Shown: positions 48,401-59,969, numbered from the stretch's first letter. The stretch: DNA of 64,000 bases from Pholis gunnellus (GCA_910591455.2 OU342804.1:17390133-17454132); one strand, 5' to 3'. A program made the numbers and translations. The notes: generated from the sequence alone by a model not told the origin.

Positions 48401-51119
48401 CACCCAGTTTTAATATGTGCAAGTAGTGATAAGCTTCATAACTTCCACCCTCACTGCCCTGGCAGACAAACACGTCCGTCACTTCATGACTATATCATAT
48501 TGATGAAAGCTTCTCAGCCCGTTGACGGACCTGAGAGTCTACAGATTGCAATGGACGAACACAAACACAAATTTGATTTCAGAAATTAGCTCATGGTGTA
48601 ATTGAGCCCCCAATTCATGTTCTGCCCCCCTCAAGGGGAAACCTAGACATATGTGCCAGCTGCGCAGTATGAATCAAAGTCCTAAACTTTCATAACAATA
48701 ACACAATTTAAAACATATGACACGACTTTAACAGACACTCCAAAATCGTGTTAAAAAAAATAGAGAAAGTGTTTACCAACAAAAAATAGAAGAGCCTCTC
48801 ACTGCTACTAAACAGCTACTATTAGTGCTCCATATTCACTGTGGAATATTTTCAACAAAGTAACACAAGTAGGTCAAAAGTTCTGACACAGTTAATCAGA
48901 ATTACTGACACAAGTCTATGTAAATGTTCCTGTTCATAGTCAGAAAACTGCGACACTGCTTAAAAAAAAAACTCACTGCAATACACACCGAGCTAAATTC
49001 TGGCTTTAATTGTAGGACGTGACAGAGGTGGAGGAGAGCAGGTTGCTTAAAAAGGGTGGCGTCATCAGCTGGTCCAATTTGGCAGCAATCCCTTCAAGGA
49101 TCATGGGGTGCAACCTGTTGCTCATACACCCTAACACAAGGAGAGAGGGAGATCTGTCAAATCAAACAAACAAGTATGAAGCAGGATCATAACAATAGTC
49201 CATCTTAAAACATGTGGGAGGGAACAGACAGTGAGTGTGTGTTCCCTGCTGGTGTGATTTCACCAATTAGACTCATCTGTCGTGGTGGATCCGTAGTTAA
49301 AGTTATCTACACCGCTCATTATGTCTCCCCGAGCTTTGTGTGCCATCAACATCAAACACAGTCCGTCTCATAGCCCCCCCCCCCCCCTCCCCCCATATCT
49401 TTTGGATATGCAAGAGGGTGTGTCTCCTGTCTCTGCATTTAACAGACTAGTAATTAACGAGTGGCCTCTTATCTCCTTGTGTTGACAGAGTTGTCAAGAA
49501 AGCTATTAGTCACATAGACAGTGAGGGAAAGTTGGAAGACGACAGGCAAATTTGGTTACATATATAGGGACCTGTGAAGAAATAGTTTTTTTTGGTAAAT
49601 ACTTTAAAGGGGCCTCTGTGAGTCTCCTCCCGCTTGATGTTGACAGAGACTTGAAACTGTGTCTGAAAAACATGACTCATCCAGTTCAGTACTGGAAGAA
49701 AAGAGAGAGACAAAGAGATTAACGGCTGCTGAGAGATTGCGTTTAAGCATTGTTTATTGTTTCACGTGCCATTGTCATGTGTTGTCCGGGCTTCTTTAGC
49801 ATTGTTCTAGTCTCACTATTACTTCAAATTCATTCTCAATACATTTTGTTTTTTAGCTATGCAACACTGATTTTTTTTTAAAATTTAAATATCACAACAG
49901 AGCGAGAGAGAGAGAAAGGAAAAAATAGTAAGAACACAGAAAGACAGAAAAATAGGCAGAGTGGACAAGGGGAGATAGAGGGCAGGAATTAGTGACAGCG
50001 GGAGGGAAGGAAACAGAGAGGTGAGTGGGATTTCAGATGACAGAGAGAGAGACTTTGGAAAGAGAGAGAGAGAGAGAGGGGGAGAAATTGAATGGGATAT
50101 CAGATGAGTGGGCCATTAGTCACTGCCTTCTTGCTTCCTGCTGTGACTGTGTTTCCATGGTGATAATTAGCATATCAGACATTAACCCCGCCTCCACAGC
50201 CCTCGGTGTCTTGTTAACCAATTAACTTCTGAGTCAGTGAGGACTAAACGAGAGAACAGAAACTGAATATTAAAGTCAATCATCAACAGTAACAAAATCA
50301 GGTCCAGCACCTACCTTTGCTTCACCACATGAAAGGTTAAGTTCCCAAATCACAGAACAGTTTCTATTTAAAAGATGTCACCTAACAACAAACAAGATGT
50401 TTGAACATTCATGATGAAATGTTACTTCACAACACTGTTAATTATCTGATTTTTTGTGATGTACTCTTCTACACTGGATATGAACCATTTTAGTGTGGAT
50501 GATAGATTATCACCAAGGTTGATTTACTAGCTGTTCTGATTTTGAGCTTATCACGATATTCATCAGCAGATGGATTTTGCTCAGGCTTCATGGATTTGCA
50601 TTTATTTATTGATCACTTTAAGCACTCCTTTTCTATGTTTGCTTAAAGGCTGAGGTTCAAAGCTATTCTTGACCTTGGAGTTGATAAAACAATTTCAGCA
50701 AAAGGTCCATTTAGTAGCTGTTCTGCAGGCCTCAATCATATAATACAGAATCTTCATCAGTACATGGATATGATACAGTAAGGGCATACCAAAAGATATG
50801 TTATTAATAGCACAGAACAACATGAGGTGCACATCTATTACATTCAAATGACTCAAAACTCGTACACTTTTGTGCAAAGACTTTGTGACTTTAGCTAATT
50901 TACCATTTTTATTTTTTAAATTGCATGTTTTCCATCTTTTTTATTCTGCTATGAAATTATGAAAATCTCTTGCAGCCCTTCTATTGAATCCCTTGATATT
51001 CTAACTCTCTCACTACTCAGCTCTTTCAAGCTATTGGATTCTCTCTGACCTGTATAACTTCACTTACTGTGGCCTTGTGCTTTAATACAGGATTACAAGC
51101 TCTAAAGATACAAAGAGCA
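41346..51119. other. Intron: no gene seen; microsatellites
   Basis: About 10 kb without a recognisable gene. It contains (GT)n near 42378-42405, 44921-44967, 45287-45308 and 45338-45355, (CA)-rich DNA at 45116-45145, and poly-C at 49374-49387. Purine-rich blocks lie at 45470-45580 and 49900-50090. At 45823 TAGGGGTGGGCGGTC resembles a hAT-type element start and is followed by GC-richer DNA to about 46200, but no matching end was found. Short frames (for example 43242-43469 plus, 43260-43478 minus, 47788-48038 both strands) show no known domain. Confidence 0.5.
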
Positions 51120-51410
51120 ACCCTCAAGATACAGTGGTTGAGTAAGAACTGGATGGGGTGCTGGTTCAATCTCCAGGCCTAACAGGTCTCTGGTCTGTGT
51201 GTGATAGGACTGGTTGGTGGCTGCCTGTTAATGTGTCCTTGAACAAGACACTGAATCACAAACTAGTCTGGTGTCACTGCACTGAATTCAAGCCCTCTGA
51301 GCTCTACCTTCTGAAGAAAAGTTAGTGAAAGGACGATGCATTCTGCAATGAAAGGTGTCTGCTCACAAAACAATTCTAATGTGCCCTTGAACAAGGCACT
51401 GCATTCCAAA
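51120..51410 (+). mobile_element. tRNA-derived SINE-like element
   Basis: GGTTCAATCTC at 51163-51173 matches a tRNA pol III B box, with a weak A-box-like TGGTTGAGTAAG about 30 bp upstream. Downstream comes TGTCCTTGAACAAGACACTG (51234-51253), repeated in altered form as TGCCCTTGAACAAGGCACTG (from about 51382). This 'CCTTGAACAAGACACT' word is a familiar body motif of fish SINEs. The two copies suggest either two SINE fragments or internal duplication. It lies directly beyond the 3' tail of the intact LINE. Confidence 0.5.
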
Positions 51411-51490
51411 TTCCTTCAGGGGTGTTGCAACTCTGCCAACCCTGTGCTCTGTAGAGAAATGCTTGTGTGCATATATATATATATACTGTA

Positions 51491-51515
51491 TATTTATTTA
51501 TTTATTTATTTATTT
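51491..51515 (-). repeat. LINE 3' tail, (TAAA)n in element orientation
   Basis: TATTTATTTATTT... on the plus strand corresponds to a TAAA-type tandem tail at the element's 3' end. Several LINE clades end in short tandem repeats instead of poly-A. It follows directly on an (AT)n run at 51471-51484. Confidence 0.8.
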
Positions 51516-51929
51516 GCACAATTCAAACAATAAAATTTCAAAACAAACAAACATAACAGAGATAAATGAATATCACAGTGCAGGAGGAGGCAGAAAGCCA
51601 ACTGGGCTTATTTGAAGCCTCCACCTATATAATATTAAAATTTTTCAAAATTACAAACATAAAGTATGAATAAGACATTACATTACAACGAAAGAAAGGA
51701 AGAAAGAATGAAAGATAAGATAAAAAATAATGTAATTGTGTCAAGTGTGTGCGAGCATGTGTGTGGATGTGAGAGTGAGCATTGTCCTGTGTTTGTTCAG
51801 TGATGTTGGTTTATACACCTGCAGTAGCTCATAAGCAATAGTAATACAAGTCCCTATGAGTGAAACAATTATAAATGTAATGTAGCAGACAAAACAAGAA
51901 AGACATGAACAATAATACATAAAAGACTG
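51516..51929 (-). other. LINE 3' UTR with nested stem-loop
   Basis: The region between the LINE stop codon and the TAAA tail. At 51586-51622 there is an outer stem GGAGGC / GCCTCC and an inner stem AAGCC / GGCTT around a 5-nt loop (AACTG). Stem-loops near the 3' end of LINE RNAs are known in some clades to be recognised by the element's reverse transcriptase; that role here is inference. Confidence 0.65.
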
Positions 51930-54900
51930 TTACAAGACCGCAGTTAGATGTTCTTTTAGGCACCTTTTGAAACATTTTACAGAGAGACATTTTTTAGTTA
52001 AGTGGGAAAAGTCATTCCATAATTTGGTTCCCCTGAACCTTATTGAAAATTGACCTCTGCTAGTCAGTAATTTAGGAGGATGAAGATGTGAGGATTGGCG
52101 AGTTGAGTATGAGTGAACCTGTGAATTGAATTTGTAGTAAGTCTTGAAATGATCAGGAATATTCCCTTCACCAGAAAGTATCTTATAAATGAAAACACAA
52201 GTTTGGGAAGTGTTGATGTTATAAATATTGAGAATCTGCAATTTCTGAAATAGAGGAGCAGAAGATGAGTGTGACTGTGATCGGGTTGCGATCCTAACAA
52301 AACGTTTCTGGAGGACCATCATTTTTTGCAGAGAAGTAGGGAAAGTACTTGCCCAAACTATATTACAATATGAAAGATAAGGATAAATGATACTGTAATA
52401 AAGAATAAGTAGACAGTCTGCAGAGACAAGATGTCGAACCCTACTTATTATTCCAATAGATTTGTTTATTTTTCTACTAACACAGTCAATCTGTTTACTC
52501 CAACTTAAACTCTCATCAATAATAACTCCTAGGAATTTTGTAGATGACACTTGAGGCATCTCAACAGATTCAATTTTAATTTTAGATAAATCCTTAGAGT
52601 AAGATTTTTTGCCACTGAAAATAATAAAATTAGATTTTTTGATATTCAAAGATAGTTTATTTAATTTGAACCATGTAGCGTAGGCAGTTAAACCAGCATT
52701 AACTTCCATAATCAGTGAATTGAAATTTGAATGAGAAAGAAGTAGGGTTGTGTCATCTGCAAACATTATCGGAAAAAGGCTTTTTGACACATTAGACAAA
52801 TCATTAATATAAATAAGGAATAATAATGGTCCAAGAATGGAGCCCTGTGGAACCCCACATATTAGACTGGCTTTGTTTGAATAACAACCTTTAACACAAA
52901 CAAACTGTCTTCTGTTGGAGACATAATCTTTTAACCATTTGTATGCAATGTCATGGAATCCATATTTATGCAGCTTTTCCAATAAAATATTATGGTTTAC
53001 TGTATCGAAGGCTTTGGAAAGGTCTAAGAAAATACTGCAGGTAAATTCGTTATTGTCAAGTGCAGAAATAACTTTATCAACAACGTAAAGTAAAGCCATA
53101 TAAGTTGAATGATTTTTACGGAAACCGTACTGGTGTTTGTAAAGAATTGAATTAGACTCGACATGAAGCATTATCCTTTTTTGTACAATTTTTTCTAGTA
53201 TTTTTGAAAAACAAGGCAATATAGATATGGGTCTATAGTTGTTAAAACAACATGGATTTTCTGCTTTAAACAAAGGAATAACTTTGGCAATTTTTAAATC
53301 TTCTGGCACAACACCTGTTTTCAAAGACAAGGTGAAGATGTGAACAAGTGGCTGCAATATTGACTGTTTCACCTGTTTGACAAGAAATGCAGAAATGTTG
53401 TCATGGCCAGCCGAAGATATTTTAAGATCATCAATTATATCACTTATTTCTTGAATATTTGGGGGCATAAAATTCGAGATAATAGGGACATTTGTTGGAA
53501 TAAAATCCAGTGGATTCCCATGACAAACCGGAATATTGTTAGCTAATTCATGACCAATATTTACAAAGAATTCATTAAATTTTTGGGCGATATCAAATGG
53601 CTTGTCAAGAGAATTATCACCATCCAAAAAGACTGAAGGAAGCGCTGGGGTCGTCTTTTCTCTTTGCAACACTTGATTTATTACTTTCCATGTGTTTTTT
53701 ATATCTTTTGAGCACTTCATAAATGTTTCACTATAATATTTCTTTTTTGTAGATCTAATGATATGGGTGTAATTATTTCTACAGGATTTATAAGCCCCAT
53801 GAGTAAGAGGCGTAGGATTAGAAACATATTTTCTGTACAGTTTATTTTTTTTCCTCAGCAGTTTCAGTAAATGTATTGTAAACCAGGGATTTCTAACTTT
53901 AGTGCTTTTCTTGGTGGAACTACAAATTGGAAAACAATCATTGAAACTAAGGTTAATAACTTTCATAAACTTCTGATATGCCAAATCAGCGTTATTTTCA
54001 ACATATACATCATCCCATGAAATACTGGTAAGAATATCTTTAAATGATGAAATATTTGATTTGCTCATCATTCTTTTCTGCATCATTGTCTTAGTATGTT
54101 TAGCTCTCTTAATCTCGAATAAAGAGTACTGAAAAATGGGGAAATGATCAGACAAGTCGGAATACAAGACTCCAGATTTGGATCCTTCACTCAAAGAATT
54201 GGTTAAGATGTTATCAATCAAAGTCACTGAATTTTCTGTAACTCGTGTTGCTTTATGAATAAGAGGAAAAAAGTAACTAGAGTAAAGAATATTGAGAAAA
54301 TCCCCAGTAGGAGTATGTAGTCGATTTTTCAAAAGGTTTATATTGAAATCTCCTAAAATATAACAAAGTTTATCCTCATTGTTTATCAGGTCAAGAGAAC
54401 AGCCCAGACTGTCATTGAAAACTTTGATGACAGAATCAGGTGGGCGATAGATAGCACCAACAATAACATTCTTTCCACCAGAGACACCAGAGAGCTCTAA
54501 AAAAACAGATTCCACCTCATCCCCATCCGACTTCAAAGTGAGATCATCCCTAATTTTGAATTCATAGTCACCGTGAATAAACAGAGATACTCCACCTCCA
54601 CATCTATTCTCTCTTACATAGTGAACTGAATTGTATTTTGGTATTTTAAAGATTTCTCTTGAGTCCTCAGTAAGCCATGTTTCTGACAGGGCAATAACTG
54701 AAAAATCATGCTTCAGTAAAGATAAATAATGAATTAATTTGTCATAATTGTTAGGAAGACTTCTTATATTCAGATGAAAAGTAGAGAATGTATTACGTGG
54801 CAGAGAAACACAGAAGTCATTAAACTGAGTTTCGTCATAAAAACTACAGAGGCTAGATACATCAAGTGAAGAAAAAAAATGTAAATCTGGGTCAATATCA

Positions 54901-54977
54901 AAATTATAAGAGTCACTGGTAGAGAGATCAAAAGGCGTAAAGGTCTGGCCTTCCAGATCAGATCTGTTGTAGACCAT
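51930..54977 (-). CDS. LINE polyprotein: AP endonuclease plus reverse transcriptase (1015 aa)
   Basis: This is the retrotransposition enzyme: it nicks genomic DNA and reverse-transcribes its own RNA at the nick. The N-terminal exonuclease/endonuclease/phosphatase domain spans about residues 65-285, with HLNIRSL (67-73), the SETWL Glu (99), YRPP (177-180), GDFN (209-212) and SDH (276-278). The reverse transcriptase occupies about residues 555-825. It shows NNYRPISILP (579-588), motif A FLDLSKAFDTVNH (650-662), motif B GVPQGSILGPLLF (708-720) and the catalytic FADD (739-742), then the thumb-side FLGVIID (815-821). No RNase H domain and no C-terminal zinc knuckle is obvious. The start ATG has A at -3 and G at +4. 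All key residues I can check are present. The clade is one of the APE-type CR1/L2/Jockey-like groups, not fixed by eye. It is a mobile-element gene inside a host intron, opposite in strand to the host exon. Confidence 0.95.
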   Translation of the reverse strand: MVYNRSDLEGQTFTPFDLSTSDSYNFDIDPDLHFFSSLDVSSLCSFYDETQFNDFCVSLPRNTFSTFHLNIRSLPNNYDKLIHYLSLLKHDFSVIALSETWLTEDSREIFKIPKYNSVHYVRENRCGGGVSLFIHGDYEFKIRDDLTLKSDGDEVESVFLELSGVSGGKNVIVGAIYRPPDSVIKVFNDSLGCSLDLINNEDKLCYILGDFNINLLKNRLHTPTGDFLNILYSSYFFPLIHKATRVTENSVTLIDNILTNSLSEGSKSGVLYSDLSDHFPIFQYSLFEIKRAKHTKTMMQKRMMSKSNISSFKDILTSISWDDVYVENNADLAYQKFMKVINLSFNDCFPICSSTKKSTKVRNPWFTIHLLKLLRKKNKLYRKYVSNPTPLTHGAYKSCRNNYTHIIRSTKKKYYSETFMKCSKDIKNTWKVINQVLQREKTTPALPSVFLDGDNSLDKPFDIAQKFNEFFVNIGHELANNIPVCHGNPLDFIPTNVPIISNFMPPNIQEISDIIDDLKISSAGHDNISAFLVKQVKQSILQPLVHIFTLSLKTGVVPEDLKIAKVIPLFKAENPCCFNNYRPISILPCFSKILEKIVQKRIMLHVESNSILYKHQYGFRKNHSTYMALLYVVDKVISALDNNEFTCSIFLDLSKAFDTVNHNILLEKLHKYGFHDIAYKWLKDYVSNRRQFVCVKGCYSNKASLICGVPQGSILGPLLFLIYINDLSNVSKSLFPIMFADDTTLLLSHSNFNSLIMEVNAGLTAYATWFKLNKLSLNIKKSNFIIFSGKKSYSKDLSKIKIESVEMPQVSSTKFLGVIIDESLSWSKQIDCVSRKINKSIGIISRVRHLVSADCLLILYYSIIYPYLSYCNIVWASTFPTSLQKMMVLQKRFVRIATRSQSHSSSAPLFQKLQILNIYNINTSQTCVFIYKILSGEGNIPDHFKTYYKFNSQVHSYSTRQSSHLHPPKLLTSRGQFSIRFRGTKLWNDFSHLTKKCLSVKCFKRCLKEHLTAVL

Positions 54978-55010
54978 AGTGTGTGAAAAGAATCATGTAT
55001 ACAGATACAA

Positions 55011-55289
55011 AATAAATCTAAAAAGTACTTAATACATTACTAATGTTAGAGACTAAGGAGCCAGACTCTGAACATTTCTTTGTTGATGTGGGTTTTGGGA
55101 AGACGGGGTATGCAGAATAAGGCATTCAAGGTATCATACCATAAAGGCAAGAGCCCTGATTCAGAGGTTTGCCTCAAACCCTGTAGAAATATTGGAAATT
55201 GAAAAGGATTCTTTTATGTCTAAACTCTATTCAAACATTAATGGCAAATCTGAGTTTGTGTGCAAGACGATGCTTTTTTTGTGTAGCAT
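55011..55289. other. Junction between the two LINEs; no gene seen
   Basis: AT-rich sequence that may include the 5' UTR of the intact LINE and flanking host DNA. I could not find a convincing target-site duplication matching the flank at about 51450-51490. Confidence 0.4.
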
Positions 55290-57560
55290 TTTTCACCAAC
55301 AAAGCAATTCACAGCACTTTACATGAGACCTAAAAGGCTTATAAAAACACATACGAAAAGGGTACATTTTAATAGGATTTAAAAAAACCACGATAAAAAT
55401 ATTCTTAATTAAAATCAAACCGATAAAACAGGAGAATAAGAATTCCAGTGCAGTGCAAGATATGAATTAATAGTCCCAAATTGAATTTGTTAAAGCCAGT
55501 GGCAAAAAGGCTAAGGACTAAGCCTTGATTTTAAGAGTTGGAGCAGACCTCATTTTTCTGGGAGTTCGTCCTAGATATCTGGTGCATAAAAACTGAATGC
55601 TGCCTCTCCGTGTTTAGTTTTGTCTCTGGGGTCAGTAAGCAGACCCGTCCCTGACAATCTGAGAGGTCTGGAGGGTTCATAATAAAAATCTATTTTGGCC
55701 CTGTACCTTTTCAGTGGTTTATTAACAATCTTAGTCAATTATTTGACACGCAGGACGCCAGTGTGGAGATCTAAGAACTGGACTGATGTGATCCACTCCC
55801 CTGGTCTCAGTGACTCCAGCAGCAGCATTGTGTCAGCTGCACCGGTCTGATTGACTTTTTAGAGAGACCTGGGAAGAGTGTTACAGTGATTTTGCCTGCT
55901 GAAGATAAATGCATGGAGACCTCTGATTCTTGATATATTCTTAAAGTTATAGTAGGCTGATTTAATAATTGTCTTAATGTTGAACTTTAGGTCTGATTCC
56001 ATAACTGCACCAATGTTTCTGACTTGGTTTGTGATAACGTTAGCGACTGACATTCATCCTTTTCAGGCCTACACAGTGCTTTTGTGGGACCATAGTCACC
56101 TGGTGATACTGTCGTATACATTTGTGTGTTGTCTGCATAATTGTGGTTTCAATATTGAGTTGATTTTGAAAATCTGAGCAAGTGGGAGCATGTAGATGTT
56201 AAACAAAAGAGGCCTGAGAATGGAGCCATGGGGAACTCCATGTGCCATTTTTTGTACAATCAGATTTGCAATTATAAATTAACACCAAATAGTCCCTGTC
56301 ATTCAAATACTATTCAAACCAGTTTACCACTGTGCCAGAAAGTCCAAGACTCTCTCTGGTGTAACTGCAAACCACATCAAAACAATAGTTTAAGGCCAAG
56401 AAGGTGTTTGATTTTACTCAAAGCGTGGATGAAGTAAATCAGAGATTTGTTTCTAAACACACTCTACATGTTAGAAAATAATTGCTGAAACATGTGAAAA
56501 GACTGTGACCTATATAGTGAACAATTGTGGGAGTTAGTCCTTTCAACGTTTTTTTCTATTTTTTTATTTTTAACCATTTTTGTGTTCAGGTGAAATCCTG
56601 GCTCGATGACACACTGGAGCCATCCTTAGCACAACCCCTATACTGTGCATGCATATGTAATCAACCCTCACCTGCGATTGGGCATGGTTTCAGTGCCTTC
56701 AGCTGTTTCAGAGCAGACTGCTTTATTTTTTCACAATTTTGATACCTAATTTTAGACAGCCTAATTGGCTATTTGTTTAATCATTCAAATTTGGTTGGTG
56801 GGTTAATAACACATATTTCTGCGCTGTGACAAACTTATAACAGGTATTAATTTTTGCGTCCTTCAAACTTTAAGAATTTAAGGTTTGATGTGCGCCTTTC
56901 ATTGTTCATTCGTGAGTTTTGATGAAGGCAGTTTTCAAGGCCTGTGGGAAATAGCCTGACAGAAGGGAAGTGTTGACTATTTGCAGAAGATCAGATTCCA
57001 ATTAAAACATTTTTGAAAAAGCCTTTAGGGAGCATATCAAGGCAGCAAGAGGAGGATCTACAATGCTGCACAATTTCTTCAAAAGGTTTTATAGTTGATC
57101 AAATTGTGTGCTAATCGCGCTAACGTAATTGATTTTAAGTGATCACAATACATACCCTATACCTGACATGGAGGAACTGACAGCTTGACTAAAATTCTGA
57201 ATTTTGTCAGTGAAGGAGGCAAATTCATAAAGTGGATAAATGTTAAATATAAAGGTTTTTTGTGTTATGTGTTCAGCTTTTTGACACTCTGTTTTTTCAG
57301 TTTGTACCAGCCGTTATGGTTCTCTTTTAAATTTTAACTTGTTTTCACAGAGATCGTCATCTAAAAAAACACAGGAATACCACACAGTGCTTTACTAATG
57401 CTGTGCTGGGGCTTGTCCACCTTGTTAAAATCACCAACAATAACTACTCAGTCAGGTGAATGAAGATGATAGACAGCTGTTCAGTAGAGGCACATTGGAC
57501 ATGTAGGTGGCCTATAGATGTTTTAAAATACAGCTCTACAAGATGAAGTTAGTTGTAAAG
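55290..57560 (-). pseudogene. Degraded second LINE (APE endonuclease and RT remnants)
   Basis: In minus-strand order, an endonuclease fragment reads VVIVGDFNK, with GDFN at 57424-57435. Much further on, RT motif B appears as HGVPHGSILRPLLFNIYM (about 56200-56253). The polymerase motif reads NYADNTQMY, so YADD has become YADN (56128-56139). 3' UTR words follow at lower coordinates: CTGAGAGGTCTGGAGGGTTC, GATCTAAGAACTGGACTGAT and AAAGCAATTCACAGCACTTT on the plus strand. Frames are broken throughout. The wording is that of an abundant fish LINE family (L2-like or related), different from the intact neighbour. It may extend to about 58020, where a 78-codon plus-strand frame has no recognised domain. 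Confidence 0.75.
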
Positions 57561-58695
57561 CAATATATTCAAAAGAAGTACGTTTTCCATTAGACATCCA
57601 CTTGCATTGGAATTATTAAACAAAAAAAAGCAACTCTCTTTTTTTTATGCACTCTGGCTTTCCTCATAACACTTGGGAGGGGTTGATTCAATAAGATCTC
57701 TTGCACCGCTTTCTTCGTCTAACCGAGTTTCCAGGTTCTGCAGCAAATCTGATTCAAGTTGTACACTTGGTTGTTGGGGAGGTTGGTCGCAGCTGTCCTA
57801 CTAAGCACAGGGGTTGATGAGGTGCTCGGCCTGGATGGTAGTGAAGGCCAGCGAACGCCAGCGAAGGCTCTGGCAACATCCTTCTTCCCATTGCCCTGGG
57901 AAGAGCTTTACCTTCAGGCTGTGCACCAAGAGCGTCCCAGAGAGGATTACTACTTGCTCAGTTATTGCCTGAGAGGCAGGGCTACTGTTTCTTAGTAGCC
58001 TTGTTGGTGCTAATTAGCCTTGTGTTAGCATTTTTTTGTTTTACACAGTTTTGAGTCCATGGTAAATCATACAATGACTATGTTATAGAAGGTTTTTCTT
58101 ACAAGAAAATGATTTCCATAATTAGAAGTGATGCATTGCATAAATAAAACATGATTGAAATGATACAGCCTTCATAAATTGTGGATGAGTTTGTCATTTT
58201 TCTGGGTGAAGAGCTGCTCAGAACCGGCCCTGTACGCGTTCTCGAATTGTGTACTCCCTCTTGCAGTTGCTAAATGAACAACCTGGTGAGTGATTGATGC
58301 TATGGTTTAGTCCTCAGTTGTATTGTTTTTTTAGACACGGTCTACCTTCTGTCCTGCAGGCTCCGCTTATCAATATTTCTACATGAGCAATGGATCAAAT
58401 GAGAATGTGTAATTTTAGAGCGGTCGCTCGTTGCGTCCCACAGACGATGAGGCCGATCCCCCTGACTCTGCAGTTACCCGGTGTAGTACAGAGTTTTTCA
58501 GCTCATTGTTTTGGTTTTACAGCCTGCAGCCTGTTTTTCTGTCAGTCAGTCCCACTGCAATAACAATTGTTTGCGACTTGTGTTGATGCCTGGTGTTAGT
58601 TTCCGCCTCACATAGAGTTATTACATGTGTGAATTGCTGTACTTGAGATCTACTTCAATGTGAGTTTAGATACTGTGTGCAAGCCTGAAACAAAC

Positions 58696-58703
58696 CACAC
58701 ACA

Positions 58704-58760
<57 letters not shown>
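58696..58760. repeat. (CA)n microsatellite
   Basis: About 65 bp of CA repeat with one AT interruption near 58709. Confidence 0.97.
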
Positions 58761-58762
<2 letters not shown>

Positions 58763-59256
58763 ACACAGGGCTACATTAATGACAGGACACAAAGATCAGA
58801 GAGCAGGATTTCAACTGTAGGTCAGTAACCATAGCAACAGAACAGAATGCACCGGAGACCTGTCACCATAGGAACCAATAGCAAGAGAGGGAGAGAGAGA
58901 GAGAGACAGACACCGAAACACAGACGGAGAAAGAGAGCTGTAAACAGAAAACAGACAGAGATACAGTCGGGAAATGGAAAAAAGTGAGCAAAAGAGAAAA
59001 AGCGAGACATAATCAAAGTCACGAAGACGGAGAAGGAGGAGGAGGGAGATGAGACAGCTCAGAGAGGTATGACGGTATCCACTGTACCCCCATACAACAC
59101 GTGCAAACCACCATGTTGCACTGATTGGTCTTTAATGGAGTGAGTCCCCGGGACCCGCGGGTGGCCATTTGAGTGAGTCCAAGGGAATTTGACAGATTGT
59201 AGTGTTAAACTACTTTTTAATTTCCGTACTTCTTATCTCAGTTTCTCTCTCTCTCT

Positions 59257-59310
59257 CACTCACTCACTCACTCACTCACTCACTCACTCACTCACTCACT
59301 CACTCACTCA
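59257..59310. repeat. (CACT)n microsatellite
   Basis: About 54 bp of uninterrupted CACT tetranucleotide repeat between a (CT)n run and a short (CA)n run. Confidence 0.97.
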
Positions 59311-59936
59311 CACACACACTCACATTCACCAAATCAGAAAATCAATATAAAATGTAACTTAATTTATGTAATATATTTTCAGACATTAGCTTTTTTTTCT
59401 CTCTTCTGAGAAGAGTCTTTACGTTTTCCTTTCACTCATTAAGACTATGAACAGAACGGGATCTCTTTGTGTGAGATATAGACAGCAGGAAAATGGCGGC
59501 CCCAGGACGGTAAAGCATCATCAGGTCATCAGCGACATGAGTGAATACAGCACGGATCACTGGCCTCGTGAGTTCGTTTACCAATACCAAGGTTATAGCC
59601 TTGCTTGTTGAATTGAAGCTGGTGCGATGTGCATTGGTCTTGTTGCAGCAAGGGCATTCAGTCTCTCCCACGATGATGGAGACTATGAACATGGGTTACT
59701 CGTCTGTGCAAGATAGATGCCCAGACGGTAAGAAAAGGGAGCCGCAGAACGCGTACCTAGCAGCATCGCTGATGTTAGGGACATGTGAAGTAGTCACATC
59801 AAGTATGTGTCGAGTGCAGCTCGCACGTCAGCACAATAGACAACATGCCAGGCTCGAAATGATAAACTTGTTACTTTATTCCCCATCCCGGCACACTGTT
59901 GTGGTTGCATTCTTCAGCGATACAATGCAAAATATG

Positions 59937-59969
<33 letters not shown>

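Larger units (their letters stand above)
51491..55010 (-). mobile_element. Near-complete APE-type LINE retrotransposon
   Basis: The element is on the minus strand: a 1015-codon polyprotein (54977 to 51930), a 3' UTR of about 415 bp (51929 to 51516), and a (TTTA)n tail at 51491-51515, read as (TAAA)n in element orientation and abutting a short (AT)n run. The uninterrupted frame implies a young insertion. No separate ORF1 is visible upstream of the ATG, so the copy is 5'-truncated or belongs to a single-ORF family. The 5' boundary is approximate because no target-site duplication was recognised; just beyond it is an older LINE in the same orientation. Confidence 0.85.

Noticed and set aside
51930..54977. 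Reading the long ORF as a retroviral pol gene
   Set aside because: It has an AP endonuclease N-terminus and a LINE-type RT, with no protease, integrase, RNase H or LTRs; it is a non-LTR retrotransposon.
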